Source: Eutypella sp. D-1
Taxonomy: Eukaryota; Ascomycota; Sordariomycetes; Xylariales; Diatrypaceae
Length of the DNA: 64,000 bases
Reading direction: 5' to 3'
NCBI GenBank assembly: GCA_023313575.1
Contig: JAJTTP010000002.1
Location: forward strand, 496,001-560,000
The position numbers and the translations under genes are program-made. This document shows, one piece after another, positions 1 through 12,062 of this stretch (position 1 is its first letter; each line of letters starts with the position of its first letter). The notes under the pieces were generated by a model. It had not been told where the DNA came from, ran no database searches, and saw only the letters and a program-made list of their open reading frames with translations.

Positions 1-680
1 GCGCCTTCATCGACTTTCCCGCCCTGCGGGACCTGCCCTACATGGTCTACAACTCCGGCAGCTTCCTCGCCTACCTCGGCCTATACGTACCTTACTTCTA
101 CATCCAGCTGTGGGCCATTCGGCACGGCCTCACGAAGGAGGGTCAAGGCAGTGGAGGAGGTGGTGGAGCGGGGGCGGACTTCTCTTCCGCGTACCTCATC
201 ACCCTGCTCAATGCAGGCAGCGTGCCGGGAAGGGTGCTGCCGAACCTGCTGGCGGACTACCTCGCGGGAAGCTCGGTAGCGGTAATGGCGGCAACGGCGC
301 TAGGAGCCTCGGTATTAGCGTTCGGGTGGTTGGGTATTTCGTCGTTTGGCGGGATCGTGACCTTCACGCTGTTGTTCGGGTTCTTCAACGGCGGCGTCAC
401 CAGCCTACCCCCCAGTGCCATTGCCGCCCTCACCCCGGACCTCTCCCGCATCGGGACCCGCATGGGCATGACGTTCATCTTCACCGGCACCGCCGTTCTC
501 ATCGGCACTCCCGTCGCCGGTGCCGTCCTCCGCAATGACCACTCCGAGGGCTCCTGGCGCGGCCTCGTTGTCTACTGCGCTGTTACCCTGCTTGGTGGCG
601 CCGCCCTCGTCGCTGCGGCGCACGTGTTGCACGTGCGGAAGTTGAGGGATAAGGCTGCTGCTGGCACTAAGACAGGATAG
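1..680 (+). CDS. MFS transporter, monocarboxylate-permease type (3' part)
   Basis: The reading frame is open from the window edge (codons from base 3) to the TAG at 678-680, so only the C-terminal ~226 residues are present. The visible part holds about six hydrophobic segments typical of the second half of a 12-helix major facilitator. It includes GRVLPNLLADY, a short basic-loop motif common in fungal monocarboxylate transporter homologues (MCH/MCT family), and a small-residue-rich helix with GFFNGGVTSLPPSA. A Gly/Ala-rich loop lies near residue 50. The protein would sit in the plasma or vacuolar membrane. The substrate cannot be told, because fungal MCT-like proteins often do not carry monocarboxylates. 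The true start lies upstream of the window. Confidence 0.8.
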   Translation, partial: AFIDFPALRDLPYMVYNSGSFLAYLGLYVPYFYIQLWAIRHGLTKEGQGSGGGGGAGADFSSAYLITLLNAGSVPGRVLPNLLADYLAGSSVAVMAATALGASVLAFGWLGISSFGGIVTFTLLFGFFNGGVTSLPPSAIAALTPDLSRIGTRMGMTFIFTGTAVLIGTPVAGAVLRNDHSEGSWRGLVVYCAVTLLGGAALVAAAHVLHVRKLRDKAAAGTKTG

Positions 681-3238
681 GGTACAGGTAGTTGCGAGAT
701 ATCATTGGGCTGTGTTTGAGGCGCAAAGCCGGAGCGGAGGCCAACAGTCTGTCATAGTTCTACATAGGCGTGCCTCTCCGCAAGGTGTTGATGTAGTCGC
801 CAATGATTAATAAAGAAAGGACGATCTATAGCACCTGTAACCATTTGTCCATGTGTGGCATCCTAGAGCCTCAAGTACCAATGGACATCGCCCGGTTTAA
901 AACCGTTAAGGGTTGCTACTAATGGGCGGTTTCTCCCGCCATGAGACATCTTGATCCAGCCACACCAGTTCCGGCATAGCCGGACGTTTATCTTAGTTCA
1001 CCTTTATCCCTTTTCTTATAAGCAGACGCAATGGGCTTATCACCTTCGACTCGATACGGATATAGTGACCACACAACACAGAAGGTGCGCTATCTAAGCA
1101 TAGGGATTTAAAAAGGTAAGAAATACGGCTTCTTAGATATAACAGTGGGCAATGGGTTATCTACGTAAGAGACACCAATTCACTGTTCTAGTCGCGTTCC
1201 CTACCTCTCGACCAGAACCCGACATGGCCTCAAGCTGGTGTACGATAGTGGTACGAAACAATGAGCTATGTATTCGATCGTTGTGCTCATGTCGCCTCCC
1301 GTGCCGTTTACTTGTCACGTACCACTGCATTCCACACATGAAATCGATGCCTGCTTACCCTGATCAATAATCAAAGGTCATTTTTGTTACTGTGGGCTGT
1401 AGTCCCCTCATGCTGGCTGTAATTTGATGTTCAGATATAATTCTTCTTAAGTTGGCGTTCAGTGAAGATGTCGCGGTTATCCTCCTGGTGATCATGAACT
1501 GGACTGGATCACATATATGCAGTCGCATGGGAAGACGTTATAGCCACACCTTAAAGGTCATATCAGGAGGTGGATTTACCTGGTTAAGTATCCAATTATC
1601 GCAGCCAGTGGAGAAAAGGGCCCGGGGTAACTTGGATGCGCCCAACCTAAGAAATGAAGGGATTATTCCCGATTTACGATGAGCAAAGTATTTGTCAGAA
1701 ACTGCGAGGTTGGTTTTTAGTTAGATACGACCCACATAGGAGGTAGGTCAGCAGCTAGTACGCAATACGTTGGTGATGAGTGGGCAACTGGGACTGGGCA
1801 GGTCAGGTTCCTGGCTACTGTAGGTATGCACTATCTCCTCTCTCCCGCCAGCTACTATGGTATGTAATAAGTTGATAAGAAGATCCTATGCATGTTGTAA
1901 GCTCTTAATAATCAAGCTATTGGTATTCCTTCAAGATCTGGTGGAGACAAGTTTCCCGGGAAGGTTCCCACTTGCATCGAGGATCTCTGTTAGTCTAGAA
2001 AGCTCTAGACTAGACTACATACTAGACTACCTATACATGTGAATATTGGCCACGGTGAGCCGGTCACTAACCATACCGGCCGTTTGCTTGGCGATCTGAC
2101 GATGAGGCTCGGTCTTCAAGTAGAAGTCTAGCGGCTATGAGGTTACTACAGCAAGTCAAAGATTGTCTAGATATATACAGCTTTTACAACGTTTATCTGG
2201 CAACTTAGATCTTCAATGCTCGGCAGGCAAGCAAGCAAAGAAGATGAATGTATGGGAGCGTTAATCGCATGACAATGGAGACCTACGAAGCCACAGAGAC
2301 ATCCCTAGCTTAAAAATTCGCAAAACTTACCCCTGGTTCCGTCCGAAGAGGCCTGCTAATGCAACACATCCCCGTTGGTGGCCCACTTGGATCGAGCTTG
2401 TCACCTTTACGAATCATGACTAACGCTTAACTCTCCCGTACCAGGCCGAATAGTAATGATGATGAATTGCGCACTACACTACTAAGTGAATAATTATGTA
2501 AGTGCCCCTCTCTCATAGAGGGGAGGGCGGGGTGACGATGGGTAAGGGATCTCGGATGATGAGTTACATCGTTTGCAATAATACTCAGCAGACCGCGCCA
2601 TTCGCAAACCCCCATGTATGCACCCCCCCTTGACTCGTGAGTCGTTCGGGTAGGCAGGCAAGCAGGTTAGGTCCCTTCTAATGCAACCTGGAAAATACGA
2701 AGGGGGGAGGTTGGCACCGTAAGACTGCAACAGCGTCGTCCAGTGGGATTCCACAAGCCGGGTACTGCGTACTGCACTGCTGACAAGACATGATGACGGG
2801 GTAGGTCGGGTTGGAGGGGGTTCGGTAGCATAGGAGAGAAAGGAGAGAGAGGAGAGAGGATGGCGATCGCCTCCGCCTCCACCTCCCACACTCCACCTTG
2901 ATGATAGCCTGCCACAGTCGGTCCGGACTACCCTTCCCTTTGCGGTGCGATCCTGATACACCGCCCGGGTGGATAGTTCCAGGAAAAGAAAGTTTGGCAC
3001 TACCTAGTAAGATAGTTAGCATGTTCCCGTCCATGTGTTTCTATGCTGAGCTGAGAGCAGAGTATATAAGAGTCCCGCAGCGCCCTATCTTGCTGTCAAC
3101 GTGAATCCTCTCTCCTCCCCTTCTCCCCCAGACTTCAAAAGATACCCAAGTGAACTATAAGCCTGCTGGTCATCACGCTTGTTATACGATATCTATATCC
3201 TACCTATATCCAATACCCCATTCACAAATCGTCACAAA
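681..3238. other. Intergenic, no gene seen (2.6 kb)
   Basis: Base composition is near neutral and stop codons occur in all frames. The longest open frames (for example 168 codons on the minus strand at 2494-3000) show no codon bias or family resemblance. The last ~180 bases are the promoter and leader of the quinone reductase. Confidence 0.5.
3063..3070 (+). promoter_or_regulatory. TATA box of the quinone reductase gene
   Basis: TATATAAG lies about 170 bases before the ATG at 3239. A pyrimidine-rich tract (about 3106-3131) follows, as is common just upstream of transcription starts in filamentous fungi. The assignment rests on motif and position only. Confidence 0.5.
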
Positions 3239-4353
3239 ATGGCCCCTAAGATCGCAATTGTCTACGTAAGTTTTTCTCGTCCTTTTTCTTTGTCTCCTCA
3301 AAATGTCACATCGAAAGACGTAGGAGGAGTCGAGTCCGTTGCCCAACGGCGGGCGTGGGGCACCGTCTCGCCAAGCATGTACCCCTCCCAATATATCTGC
3401 GCCTGCAGGTAGGGTCGCAAGCCGAAAGTGAGACAGGCAGATATTTATACGGAAATGCGAGTGGGGTCGAGGGGGGTCGAGGGAGTACTTCACCGTCGGA
3501 ATCTCAGTCTTATCCGCCGCTCCAACTTCCAAGACGCCCCAATGCCTGCTATTATTGCCCGGCGCCCAAGAAGGGGACATAATCGCCTACTTGTCTCACT
3601 CCGAATATGACGGGCTAACCAAACACTTTGGGAAATGTAGTACTCGATGTACGGCCACATCCGCAAGCTGGCGGAGGCCGAGAAGGAGGGTATCGAGAAG
3701 GCCGGCGGTAAGGTCGACCTCTTCCAGTAAGCTACCCCCGCCCTTGTCCAACCACCACCCACCCACCATCCCACGACGGGTCGAAGAAAAAGAAGAAAAA
3801 AGAAAACAAACCGTAAAATACTGACAATAAACCGAACAGGGTCCCCGAGACGCTCCCCAAGGAGGTGCTAGACAAGATGTACGCGCCCGGCCAACCGACC
3901 GACGTGCCGATCCTCTCGGACCCGACACAGCTAGAGCAGTACGACGGCCTACTCTTCGGCATCCCGACGCGATTCGGAAACTTCCCCGCCCAGCTCAAGG
4001 CATTCATCGACCAGACGGGCAAGCAGTGGAGCACGGGCGGGTTCTACGGCAAGCTGGCCGGCCTCTTCGTGTCGACCGCGAGCCAGGGCGGCGGCCAGGA
4101 AGCCACCGCGCTCGCCGCCATGTCCACCTTCGCCCACCACGGCTTCATCTACGTGCCCCTCGGCTACGCGCGTGCGTTCGGCGAGCTCTCGGACCTCAGC
4201 GAAGTCCGTGGCGGCTCCGCCTGGGGCGCGGGCACCTTCAGCTCCGGTGACGGCTCCCGCCAGCCCTCGGAGAAGGAGCTCGCTGTCGCTCGCATCCAGG
4301 GCGCCGAGTTCTACAAGACTGTCGCCAAGTACGCTTCGGGCTCCAGCCAGTGA
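3239..4353 (+). CDS. NAD(P)H:quinone oxidoreductase, WrbA / Alt a 7 (flavodoxin-like) family
   Basis: Three exons: 3239-3265, 3641-3726 and 3840-4353, giving 208 residues. The first exon encodes only nine residues and joins the second to give IVYYSMYGH, the FMN phosphate-binding loop of the family. The donors are GTAAGT and GTAAGC. Later motifs are GIPTRFGNFPAQ, which contacts FMN, and STASQGGGQE, with a conserved His pair (HHGF) after it. WrbA proteins are cytosolic FMN enzymes that reduce quinones by two electrons and so avoid semiquinone radicals. In fungi they are abundant and include the minor allergen Alt a 7. The length matches the family (about 200-205). The gene is convergent with mef1. 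The 375-base first intron is long for this window. Confidence 0.9.
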
Positions 4354-5289
4354 CTACATGAAGGCAGCGAGGGAGGCGAGACGAATGGAGAGAAGGGCCC
4401 GGTGGGTAATAATGAAACCGCGGCAGCGGCAGCGACGACTACACCTGGTGATAAGAAGGAACGGAGGGGCAGCTCGGGACCGTGCGGGCTGCCTGCTAAG
4501 TGTGTGGTCCTATGATACAGGTTCCAGCGCATAGAGGTAGAAGGATGTGATAGAGATAGCAAATATACCAAGACTTGTTTTTTTGTTCGCTTCAATACAT
4601 AGCATAGCATTGACATACGTGACATGATTGAAGGGGGCTAGCTATAACTGGTCGATTGGAAGTTCCCTTGCTGTACCTATTTTACACAGCAAAACGCGCC
4701 GGCAGAAATCGCGATACACCCCATACACACACACATACATATACATGTATCTTCCAGTCAGGGGAGGAATGAGAAGTAAGAAATGAGAGGGGAGGAGTTT
4801 CGTCTCGATTCTATTGATCGCCTTTAAAGACGCGGGGGGAAACACGATATGCGGTATTCATGCCGCTTTTCACGTCCCTATTTTTTCCCCTATAGGTCAT
4901 CCATCATATCCCCCGCACAACCCACCCAAAACTCCAGCGTCGTGACTTTATTGTACATGTCTGATTTTACGTATATGCATATATATACATCCCCGTGGGC
5001 GTCACATCATGTTCCCCCTGGTACTCCCGAACCGCACCGTCCATTTCTATATCTATGTCATGGCGGTGTCGGACCCCGGGTGTCCCAGTCGGATCCGCAT
5101 ATACCCCGTGTAGACTCGAGCTGCACGGGGAAGCGGGTGATGTGGAAACCCAAGAGGTTGTGGGCGCGCCTACTGCCCTGGCGGGGCGCTTTGCTTTTTT
5201 TTTCTCTCTCCCCTTCGCTTAGTTCATCTGGGCTTTCCCCACCTATCGTTCGTGGTGTACGCAGCGGGCGCGTCGTCATAGCCGAGAGA
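4354..5289. other. Convergent 3' region between quinone reductase and mef1
   Basis: No gene is supported. The stretch should hold the 3' UTRs and polyadenylation sites of both genes. A CA/TA-rich tract lies at about 4720-4750. A long plus-strand frame entering mef1 from here is only an antisense shadow. Confidence 0.5.
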
Positions 5290-8046
5290 TTACTTCGTTC
5301 TCTTGGCCTCGAGCTCCGCCTGGTACTTGGCGACCAGCTCCTTCCTATAGGATCGTTAGTCATCTTTTGCATCTTCCCCTCCTCTCCCTCCGTAAAGGGG
5401 TCATCTCGTTCGGAATCGGATAGAGGAAACTTACTGCAGATGCGGCGCCGCGGCGGCGTAGTGGCTGAACTCCATGCTGAACTCGCCCTTGCCCTGGGTG
5501 GCGGCGCGGAGCTGGGTGCTGAAGCCGAACATGGCGTTCAGGCTGACGTCGGCGATGAGGGTAAAGTCCTCGCTGCCGATCTCGGTATCGATGATGGTGG
5601 CGTTGCGCTTGTTCATCAGCATCAAGATGTTGCCCTGGAACTCGTTGGGAGCCATGATGGTGGTCTTCATCAGCGGCTCCAGCACCTGGCCGCCGGCGTC
5701 GGGGAACACCTTGCGGAAGGCCATCTGGGCCGCCAGGCTGAACGCGAAGTCGGACGAGTCCGTCACGTGCGTCGCACCGTCGTTGACGACCATCTTGGCG
5801 CCGATGACCTTGTGGCCCAGCAGAGGGCCCTTCTCGCAGGAGATCTCGAAGCCCTTGCCGCAGGCGGAGATGTACTTGTCGGGGATGGCGCCACCGGTGA
5901 CCTGGTTCTCGAAGATGTTCTTGTCCGGCTCCGTGTTGGGCTCGATCCAGCCGACCACGCGGGCGTAATCACCAGGGCCACCGGTCTGTCTCCGCAGAAG
6001 GTAGTCGAAGTCGGCCCTCTGCGAGATGGTCTCGCGGTAGGCGACGCGGGGCTGACCCGTGACAACATCGACCTTGTACTCACGCTTCAGGCGCTCGATG
6101 TAGATCTCCAGGTGTAACTCGCCCATACCGGAGATAATGGTCTCCTCACTCTCATCGTCGACGAAAAGTCTGAAGGTAGGGTCTTCACGCTGGAAACGGT
6201 TCATGGCCTTACTGAAGTTGTCGGCGTCGGTGGTCCGCTTCGGCTTGATAGAGAGCGACATGACAGCGTCGGGCACGAACATGGACGTCATGGTGTAGGG
6301 CAAGTGACCGTCGGTGAAGGTGTCGCCGGAGGCGCACTCGACACCGAAGACGGCGCAGATCTCACCAGCGCCGACCTCGCTGACGTCTTCCAGCTCATTG
6401 GAGTGCATGCGCACGATACGGGGGATCCTGACCTTCTTGTCGGTCCTCGAATTGTACAGGTAGGTTCCCTTGCGCAGGGTTCCCTGGTAGACGCGGATGT
6501 AGGTGAGCTGGCCGTAGTTGTTCTCCTCGAGCTTGAAGGCCAGGCCGACAAAAGGTAGCGAGTTATACGGCACGAGCTTCTTCTGTTCCTCGCCCTTGGA
6601 CCTGTCCAGCGCGACGTTCTCGATGTCGGCAGGATTCGGGAGGTAATCGCAGACGGCGTCGAGCATGGGCTGAATGCACTTGTCGGCGAGAGCGGAACCC
6701 ATCAACACGGGAGTGAACTTCAAGCCGACGGTGGCTCTGCGGATGGCGGCCTTGATCTGTTCGGGGGTAGGGGTACGCTCGTCGAGGAAGATCTCGGCGA
6801 TCTCGTCGTCGACGTCGGCCAGCTTCTCGATGAGCTCTTGGCGCTTCTGCTCGGCAAACTCCTTCAAGTCATCGGGGATCTTCTCCTCGACACGGACCTG
6901 GGTACCCCGCGGCCCCTCGGTGTAGATAGATCTCCGATTAATCAAGTCCACCACACCCTTACACTGGTCCTCGACACCAATGGGGATTTGGACAGCGGCA
7001 GCGGGGATCTTCAACTTGGAGTTGATCTGCTCGACGGCCTTCCAAGGGTTGGCTCCCATACGGTCCATCTTGTTGACGAAGCTGATTCGAGGAATGTTAT
7101 AGCGCTTCATCTGTCTGTCGACGGTGATGGTCTGGGACTGGACACCACTGACGGCGCAGAGAATCATGACAGCACCGTCGAGAACTCTCAGGGCACGCTC
7201 GACCTCAATGGTGAAGTCAATGTGACCCGGTGTGTCGATCAAGTTGATGTGATAACTCTGCTCTACGCCATCTTCGACCTTCTTCCAGTCACAGAAGGTG
7301 GCAGCAGACTGAATGGTGATACCCTTCTCTCGTTCCAGATCCATAGAGTCCATCTTGGAACCGACGCCGTCCTTACCACGAACTTCGTGTATCTGCTTTA
7401 TTCGACCTGTGTAGAAGAGTACTCGTTCGGTACAGGTAGTTTTTCCGCTGTCGATATGTGCCTGTCACGCCATTTTCAAGAAAAGAAAATGATTTTTAGC
7501 ATAGAGTCGCATGCTGAAGATGATGGGATTTATTATCATCATCATCATCATCATTATGGTGAAAAAACATACAGCAATGCCAATATTGCGCACTCTCGAT
7601 AGCCGATCCTTCTCTTCAGGACTCATATTGGCGGCGACGGCTTCGGGTGTCAGGTTGGCAGCATCTTCGGCGGCCTTTCTTAACCTGTTCGACGACACAC
7701 ACAAATACCACGTATAAGCTTGAGTCTTCTTCTCTACCCACAGAGGCACCCACAGAGGCGCGATGCGACGCAGTAACAATGCAAGAAGATCAATGAGGTA
7801 AAAACCAGAAGACCAGAAGACTTACGCTGCGCCGGCAGCACCACTGACTACGGCAAATCTCGGCTTGGTCAGGTTAAAGTATCTCCTGCCGCCGACTTGT
7901 ATCGGAGCAGCGATCATGGGCGCCGGGGAGGACAAGGTGGAAGAAGCCGTGGCCGTAGGTCGGATGGTTAAGAATCTGGCGCTGCATCTCGGTCCCAAGA
8001 GCCGTTGGCCATTGTGAAGGGCGGCCACCGCCCGCTGAACCCTCAT
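5290..8046 (-). CDS. mef1: Mitochondrial elongation factor G (mEF-G1)
   Basis: Four exons on the minus strand: 8046-7826, 7684-7573, 7461-5435 and 5344-5290, total 2415 bases and 804 residues. This GTPase drives translocation of tRNA and mRNA on the mitochondrial ribosome. The first ~70 residues are rich in Arg, Ala and Ser with no acidic residue, as expected of a mitochondrial presequence. The GTPase motifs are all present: AHIDSGKTT (P loop, assembled across the exon 2/3 junction), DTPGH (G3) and NKMD (G4). The EF-G core continues through the C-terminal half. The last exon adds [19 protein letters not shown] residues, the usual mEF-G1 tail. The large exon is followed by an in-frame TAA inside the last intron, so a simple open frame stops 18 codons early. 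The 5' upstream side faces the aspartic protease gene. Confidence 0.93.
7535..7556. repeat. mef1: (CAT)n microsatellite in mef1 intron 2
   Basis: Seven or so ATC/CAT units lie inside the second intron of mef1. The donor and acceptor are outside the repeat, so length variation should not change the protein. Confidence 0.8.
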
Positions 8047-8707
8047 TGTGTCTGATTGATATGAGGCGGGCTTTAAAAAATAAAAATAAAAATGAAAATG
8101 AAACACCCCCCAAAACCAAACGACAGTGGAAATACACCGAGGGGACAAGATGTAGGTGAGGGAAAAGATAAGACGAAGGACGGAACTTTTTTGAAGTTAT
8201 CACGGTAATTCACGGTAATCACACCAATGAACACCTCCCGATTTCTACATAATTTTTTTTACCAATTTTTTGGCTTTGCGGGATACAAACAAGGCTAATT
8301 TTTATTAGCGCCTTGGCACCTCATGTTTAATTATGGGCCTGGCGCATGCACTTTATTGATTGTTGCATTGATAGTACAGTATCCGGTATAAGTCTCAATT
8401 GAGATGCGGGGTCCTCAAAGTGTACATTCCTAAGTACCTACGTACATTAGGTACCTACCCAGGGCTTGCCAGGTTATGTACTTGTGTAATGAATGTACTT
8501 ACTTACAGGTGTGGAATAGATATATGTACTCTTCAGTAAGTAGGCACCAGTGACCATGCATAAGACTCAAGTTCTATCCGTAGACTCCATGCGGTCTATC
8601 GAAACTTATACCAAGCCTGGAACTTCATCCCCTGGCACCCCGAAGAAAAAAGAAATGGAAAAGGAGAACAAGAGGGAGAGAGGCATGTATACCAACATGA
8701 GCTATAC
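8047..8707. other. mef1 promoter and protease 3' flank
   Basis: This 660-base stretch lies upstream of mef1 and downstream of the protease. It contains short ACCT/AGGT runs (about 8430-8470) of the kind scattered through this window's intergenic DNA. No gene is supported. Confidence 0.5.
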
Positions 8708-10364
8708 CTACTGTAGAAGAAATCCAACCCCGACCGTGCATGTGTATAGCAAACTTGTGCCCGTCACAACCATCATCACGGCCCAATCAGGAAAGCCCAG
8801 TATCGACGAGGCCGAGCTCGAGTCGTCGTCCTGCTGATCTTCCTTAAAGCCGCCCTTAGCGCCGTACGTAGGCGCCGACGAGCTCGAGCCCGCCCCTCCT
8901 CCCTGCGTGGAGGAATCCTGGTTAGGCGCCGCCGTCGCCGACGGGATCGGCGCCCCCTCGCTCGCGAACGGGACCACGTTGGATTCTGTGGCGTTGAAGT
9001 CCGTCTCCGCCAATGCGATTTGGTTGTTCACCAGGTCGTACACCACGTACGCCGATCTTAGGAAGGTGTCCCCGAGCAGGAACGGATCCGAGCTCATATT
9101 CTGGATGCCGAAGAGACACGCCTCTTGTCCCTCGTAGGGCCCGGAAGGGAACGTCGGCTGCGGGGCGTCTCCGGACGAGGTAAGTGTCATCACCAGTTCG
9201 TCCATCGTTACGTTGATCACGGGGCCCCCGGGACCACCGAACCCGAAGGAGAAATGACCCTGGCTGGTCCCCCGGCTGCACGGAACTACCGCCGACTCAA
9301 GGCCAGAATCGTACAAGGCCCCGACCTCCTCCCATATCTGCTCCGTCAGGTCCGTCGGGAGGAAGCTGAGCGTCGTTCCCGAGTCGAGCACAACGGGGAT
9401 TGGGAACTCCTGAGAGGTCAGCCCGTCGTTGCCCGAGTTCGAAGTCGCCTGCAGCGACGTCAGTCCTACGAGGAAGGACGTGAAATCCTTAGTCTGTGGG
9501 TCCTTTTGGATGTTGATCCGCTGGAGGTCGCCTTTGTATTTCTTCGTGTCGATTCCACCGAACAGGATATTGCCCGTGCTCGCGTCGAGGTCGTTCAGCC
9601 ACAGGCTGTAAGCCACCGTGGGAATCAGCCCTAGGTCCTTCATCTGTACGGGCAGATTGGGATAGATCTCGTCCGCGCTCGATGAAGCCTCATTACGGGC
9701 GTACCCGACGCCCACCAGGCCGTAGGGGATGTTGGTCTCTAGACCCAGGCCCATGGTCATGTTCGTTACGGCCGTGTCGCCGATCTCGAAGACGTCAGTG
9801 AAATAGTCGCCACGTGAAGAGCTACCGTCGACATAGCTAATAGCGAATGTTCCCGTGCCCTCGTCCACGAAAGAAGACGAGTCTGCTGAGTTGACTACAA
9901 AAGAGATTCCTAGTTAGTAAACGTCGAAGATCAAATACGGGTACACTACCCGCAGGCTATATAGTACAGGGATGGGGGAAAAGGGGAAAGAGGACACGGG
10001 AAGAAGGGGAGGGGGTGTTGAGGGGGAGGTGTAGGGTTTACTTACAAGATCCTAGCGTGCAGCCCTCTGAGTTGCTGCTCTGGGAGCAAATATTCGCACC
10101 GCTGTCGGGCACCCAGATATCACTACTACCGGTGTCCAACTGCAACGTGACATCCTGGCCGGGTGTCCCTACCTTGCAGGTCGCGAAATACCCTCCTTTC
10201 GTCCTATCGTTTCCGATGACTTCTTGGATAGTACGGGCCTGCCGTCTATCGAGGGTCCGGTCTTCGGATACCCGTTTTGCAATGTTCCACTGTACAACCT
10301 GGCCGTTGGCGATGGTGGCTGCGATCGCCAGTGAGCAGATCGTGGTATCTAGGCCGGTCTTCAT
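8708..10364 (-). CDS. Secreted GPI-anchored aspartic protease (yapsin/opsB type, family A1)
   Basis: Two exons, 10364-10046 and 9894-8708, give 501 residues. The intron has a GTAAGT donor and a clear ACTAAC branch point. A signal peptide (residues 1-21) is followed by a short propeptide containing basic pairs. The two catalytic motifs of pepsin-like proteases are present: DTGSSDIW (Asp77) and VLDSGTT (Asp267). The tail after the catalytic core is rich in Ser, Gly and Asp, and ends in a hydrophobic segment with no basic anchor, which fits GPI attachment to the plasma membrane or wall. Family members cleave at paired or single basic residues during cell-wall protein processing, or act as extracellular nutritional proteases. 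Which role applies here cannot be told. The gene is divergent from the orphan gene at 12063. Confidence 0.9.
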
Positions 10365-12062
10365 GTTGGTTCGTCCTGCGTTAGAATATCTGCTATAAGG
10401 GAAAAGAAAAGGTGTATGGTATTACAATGAGAGTAGGCAAGAACAGAAGGGAAATAAATGGTCCGTCAAGACAGGCTGGATGATGGGGGGACCCAAGGTG
10501 TCGCCGTGAAGTTGTTAAAGAAGTGGTGGCACGCGATGCGTGACTTCTAAGAGCTGCGCGGAGAACAAAAAAGCGACGAAAGGAAGAAAAAAAAAACAAT
10601 ACGACGAAACGAAATGAATGCCAAGAATGTGACAGAGAATGGATGCGTTTTCTTTGGACCTAGTAAAAAGTTGAAAGAAAGGAGACGAAGAGGGGGAGAA
10701 AGGGGGAGGGAGAGAAAGAGCCAAGAGTCCAGGCTGGAGCCTAAAAAGAGCCGTCGCGGCGGCAGAGCAGCAGAAACATGGTAGGCGACTACGGCGGCGA
10801 CAACAACAATGATAGCTGACTCTGTTTGTGAAACAACCAGGAGGAAGGAGAGGGAGCCTACGTACGTACCTACCCTGCCTACCTACAGGTAGAGCAGGGC
10901 AGGTAGGCATAAAATAGAAGGAGTGGTCAAGTTGGTTTGGGTGGTTTTACCCATTGTTTGCTATTATACAATTGTACAACCGATTAGCCGCTCTGATTCG
11001 TTAAAGGGTGGGTATGACGCTATTTCAGTCATCCAACCTCGTTAAGGAGGTTGAGCCGGGGCAGTTTCGACTGGGACATTTGTCGGCGGCTCTTGTCTCA
11101 GATTTTCCTCGCCTTGGGGTAGCACAATACATACGCACAATACATACGCACTCCCTTCATTAACACACATTCGGTAGGTATATACAATCCCCCGATTTAT
11201 TCGAAATAGCCGCTTGTTGAATCACCGCATTAACATAACTATCATCTACGCATCCCACCCTATATCTTCAATTTATAAGCGAAACGGTTTAAGGTGCGGC
11301 TTAAGGATTGGCTAGGTACCGTCTTTTTGAAGATTTGATTGCCGATTACATACATATAATGGTGCACGAGTACCTTGCGATCCGCAGGCTGGCAGGAAGG
11401 CAAGCAGACTACTTGGCGGGTACCCTACTTGTTTAGGGTTAGCGATCTGCATGTCAAAAGCTTAGCAAAGCTTAACGCGTTTGAAACCCTTTAAAACCCG
11501 GGGTGTCGGATATGGGACCCACTTCGCACACCCCTTAGTTTTATCGCCCTTAGAAGTACGTACACATATAATAACGATAGCATTACGTAAGATAATTACA
11601 TCCCCTTTTTCTGTAGGAGCGACCTATCTACTATGTAAGCCACCACGAGGACAAGTCACGGTTGGTCTCGTCGGGTATTGGTCCGTCAGAACATAAGTCA
11701 ATTATCCATACCTCCTTTATTTTGTCTTTATGCTTTGTTCTCTGGTTTGTCTTCACCATGCGGGAGTCTAATACAGCACAGAGACACTGTCCAGGAATAA
11801 TTAGCCTTCACCATCCCAACTTCGGTATACTGAGTTTGCAGCAAACAATGAGGCTGTATCGAAACTTCGAAACACTATGGCGTTGCCGAGATATATGTAT
11901 AGCCATGGTTGGATCTTCATTATTCGTCTCAACCTCAATTCCCCAGTCCATCACTTCCACTCAATCTAAACTCCATTCCAGAGAATCAATCCCAACACAC
12001 AAACACATTGAATAAATCCAGCTTGCGAAAACAAACACCCCCCCCCCCCAAAAAACGGCATC
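10365..12062. other. Intergenic between divergent genes (1.7 kb)
   Basis: The side next to the protease is rich in GA/CT tracts (10550-10730), with ACCT/AGGT repeats at about 10860-10905. A run of about ten C sits just upstream of the next ATG. No coding region is supported. Confidence 0.5.

Noticed and set aside
2494..3000. 168-codon minus-strand frame upstream of the quinone reductase
   Set aside because: It has no codon bias and no recognisable motif, and it overlaps the likely promoter.
4849..6117. 422-codon plus-strand open frame over the mef1 3' end
   Set aside because: It lies antisense to well-supported mef1 exons and the convergent UTR; its composition mirrors the mef1 codon pattern and it shows no family motif.
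12040..12052. C-run just before the orphan gene ATG
   Set aside because: A homopolymer in the leader; no reason to give it a function, and its length may be a sequencing artefact.
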